A DNA stretch of 6,312 nucleotides, from positions 1 to 6,312 of the forward strand of contig DATJYF010000275.1 in the NCBI GenBank assembly GCA_035499715.1, in the 5' to 3' direction. Shown piece after piece: positions 5,644 through 6,312 of this stretch (the stretch's first letter is position 1; every line of letters begins with the position of its first letter). The DNA is from DASRHD01 sp035499715. Its GTDB lineage: Bacteria > Verrucomicrobiota > Verrucomicrobiia > Opitutales > Opitutaceae. A program made the translations under genes and the position numbers. The notes under the pieces were generated by a model. It had not been told where the DNA came from. It was given only the letters and a program-made list of their open reading frames with translations, and searched no databases.

Positions 5644-6312
5644 GGTTTGCGCTGCAGTTGGCGAAGGCGGTCGATCGCGCGCGAAAGACGGTGGAGCGGT
5701 TTGTAATACCACGGGCTGGCGGCGAACCAGACGTGCATCTCGCGGCTGGCGATGTCCGCCAGCGTGGAGGTTTTGGCGGAAGGATGTTCGCGAAAAACGC
5801 CGAGCGATTGGGCCACGTGGCGTGGCTGCACGCCCGCCCGGCCGAAGCGTTTGAAGAGGTCGGCATCCATGGTGAACTGGAGCGATTCGTTGAAAGTCTC
5901 GTGCACGAGGCGCGGCCAGAACGTCGCGTGGCTCGGCAGGATGCGTCCGCCAACCTCAACCTGAAAGGCGAAGGCCGGCAGCAGCCGCACCTGCCGCAGC
6001 GCTGGTTCTTCGCCGCGGCGAACATCGTAGTCGCCAAAAAGAAGCTCCCGCCGGCCAGGCCGGTAGCGGCGCGCGACGGCGGCGAAGGCGCCGGGCTGGT
6101 AATAATCGTCGGAATTGATCCAGCCGAAAAGTTCGCCCGTCGCACGGGCGAAGCCCTTGTTGAGGGCGTGGGACTGGCCGTGGTCGGGCTGCGACTCCCA
6201 ATGGGCGAGCCAGGGCGAATATTTTTCCAAAATAGACACGGTCTCGTCGTCGCTTCCGCCGTCCATGACAATGAATTCGAGCGCGGGATAGTTCTGCAAC
6301 AGCACCGAACGG
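5640..6312 (-). CDS. GT2 family glycosyltransferase, 5' end missing (partial)
   Basis: This is a GT-A fold family 2 glycosyltransferase, expected to transfer a sugar from a nucleotide donor to a growing glycan on the cytoplasmic side of the membrane. The open frame runs off the window at 6312; 223 residues are visible. Probably only about 25-30 N-terminal residues are missing, because the visible start (RSVLLQNYPALE) matches the family's usual region just after the first helix. Visible motifs, numbered from the first complete codon, are DGGSDDE (17-23), PDHGQSHALNKGF (42-54), the metal/donor-binding NSDD (66-69), PSHATFW (126-132) and DADLF (149-153). This pattern resembles WcaA-like GT2 enzymes of polysaccharide clusters. 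The stop TGA (5640-5642) overlaps the GTG start of the next gene as GTGA. Family assignment is strong; donor and acceptor cannot be read from the sequence. Confidence 0.93.
   Translation of the reverse strand, partial: RSVLLQNYPALEFIVMDGGSDDETVSILEKYSPWLAHWESQPDHGQSHALNKGFARATGELFGWINSDDYYQPGAFAAVARRYRPGRRELLFGDYDVRRGEEPALRQVRLLPAFAFQVEVGGRILPSHATFWPRLVHETFNESLQFTMDADLFKRFGRAGVQPRHVAQSLGVFREHPSAKTSTLADIASREMHVWFAASPWYYKPLHRLSRAIDRLRQLQRKP

Noticed and set aside
1..6312. Search for CRISPR arrays, tRNA or rRNA genes, transposases, attachment sites and toxin-antitoxin or defence genes
   Set aside because: None seen on either strand; the coding content is wholly glycosyltransferases, methyltransferases and acyltransferases.

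Overview
This window is a compact, single-direction block of surface-glycan genes. All eight genes lie on the minus strand, so transcription runs from position 6312 down to 1, and essentially every base is coding. In transcription order it holds: a GT2 glycosyltransferase (5' end outside the window); a class I SAM methyltransferase with an N-terminal Cys4 zinc-binding knot; a Methyltransf_24-type methyltransferase; a second GT2 glycosyltransferase; a GT4-type glycosyltransferase; an integral-membrane acyltransferase-3 (OafA-like) protein; a left-handed beta-helix (hexapeptide-repeat) acetyltransferase; and a third GT2 glycosyltransferase (3' end outside the window).

The genes are packed stop-on-start. 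Visible junctions include GTGA (5640-5643), ATGGTGA (3214-3220), ATGA (2033-2036), a 14-base overlap (903-916) and a 17-base overlap (4828-4844). The only real gap is 9 bases before a TTG start at 373, plus possibly 11 bases before an ATG at 4218. None of the starts has a convincing Shine-Dalgarno sequence. I see no promoter or terminator, so the operon promoter is probably upstream of position 6312. There is no gene-free stretch over 300 bases, and no RNA gene, mobile element or CRISPR array.

The genes fit one pathway. Four glycosyltransferases add sugars to a lipid-linked or cell-surface glycan, two methyltransferases modify it (or a precursor), and two unrelated acyltransferases could O- or N-acylate it. 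No sugar-nucleotide synthesis gene, flippase, polymerase or exporter is visible, so this is the middle of a larger O-antigen, capsule or exopolysaccharide locus.

The organism is a high-GC bacterium with frequent AAA (Lys) and TTT (Phe) codons despite the GC content, and weak use of Shine-Dalgarno sites. That would suit a Verrucomicrobiota (Opitutales-like) or similar lineage, but this is a low-confidence inference from composition alone. No clearly new system stands out. The most interesting local details are a strong hairpin ending in the A of the ATGA start of the acyltransferase (2036-2055), an imperfect 18-base tandem duplication at the junction of the two methyltransferase genes (4830-4865), and a 13-base palindrome between the last two genes.
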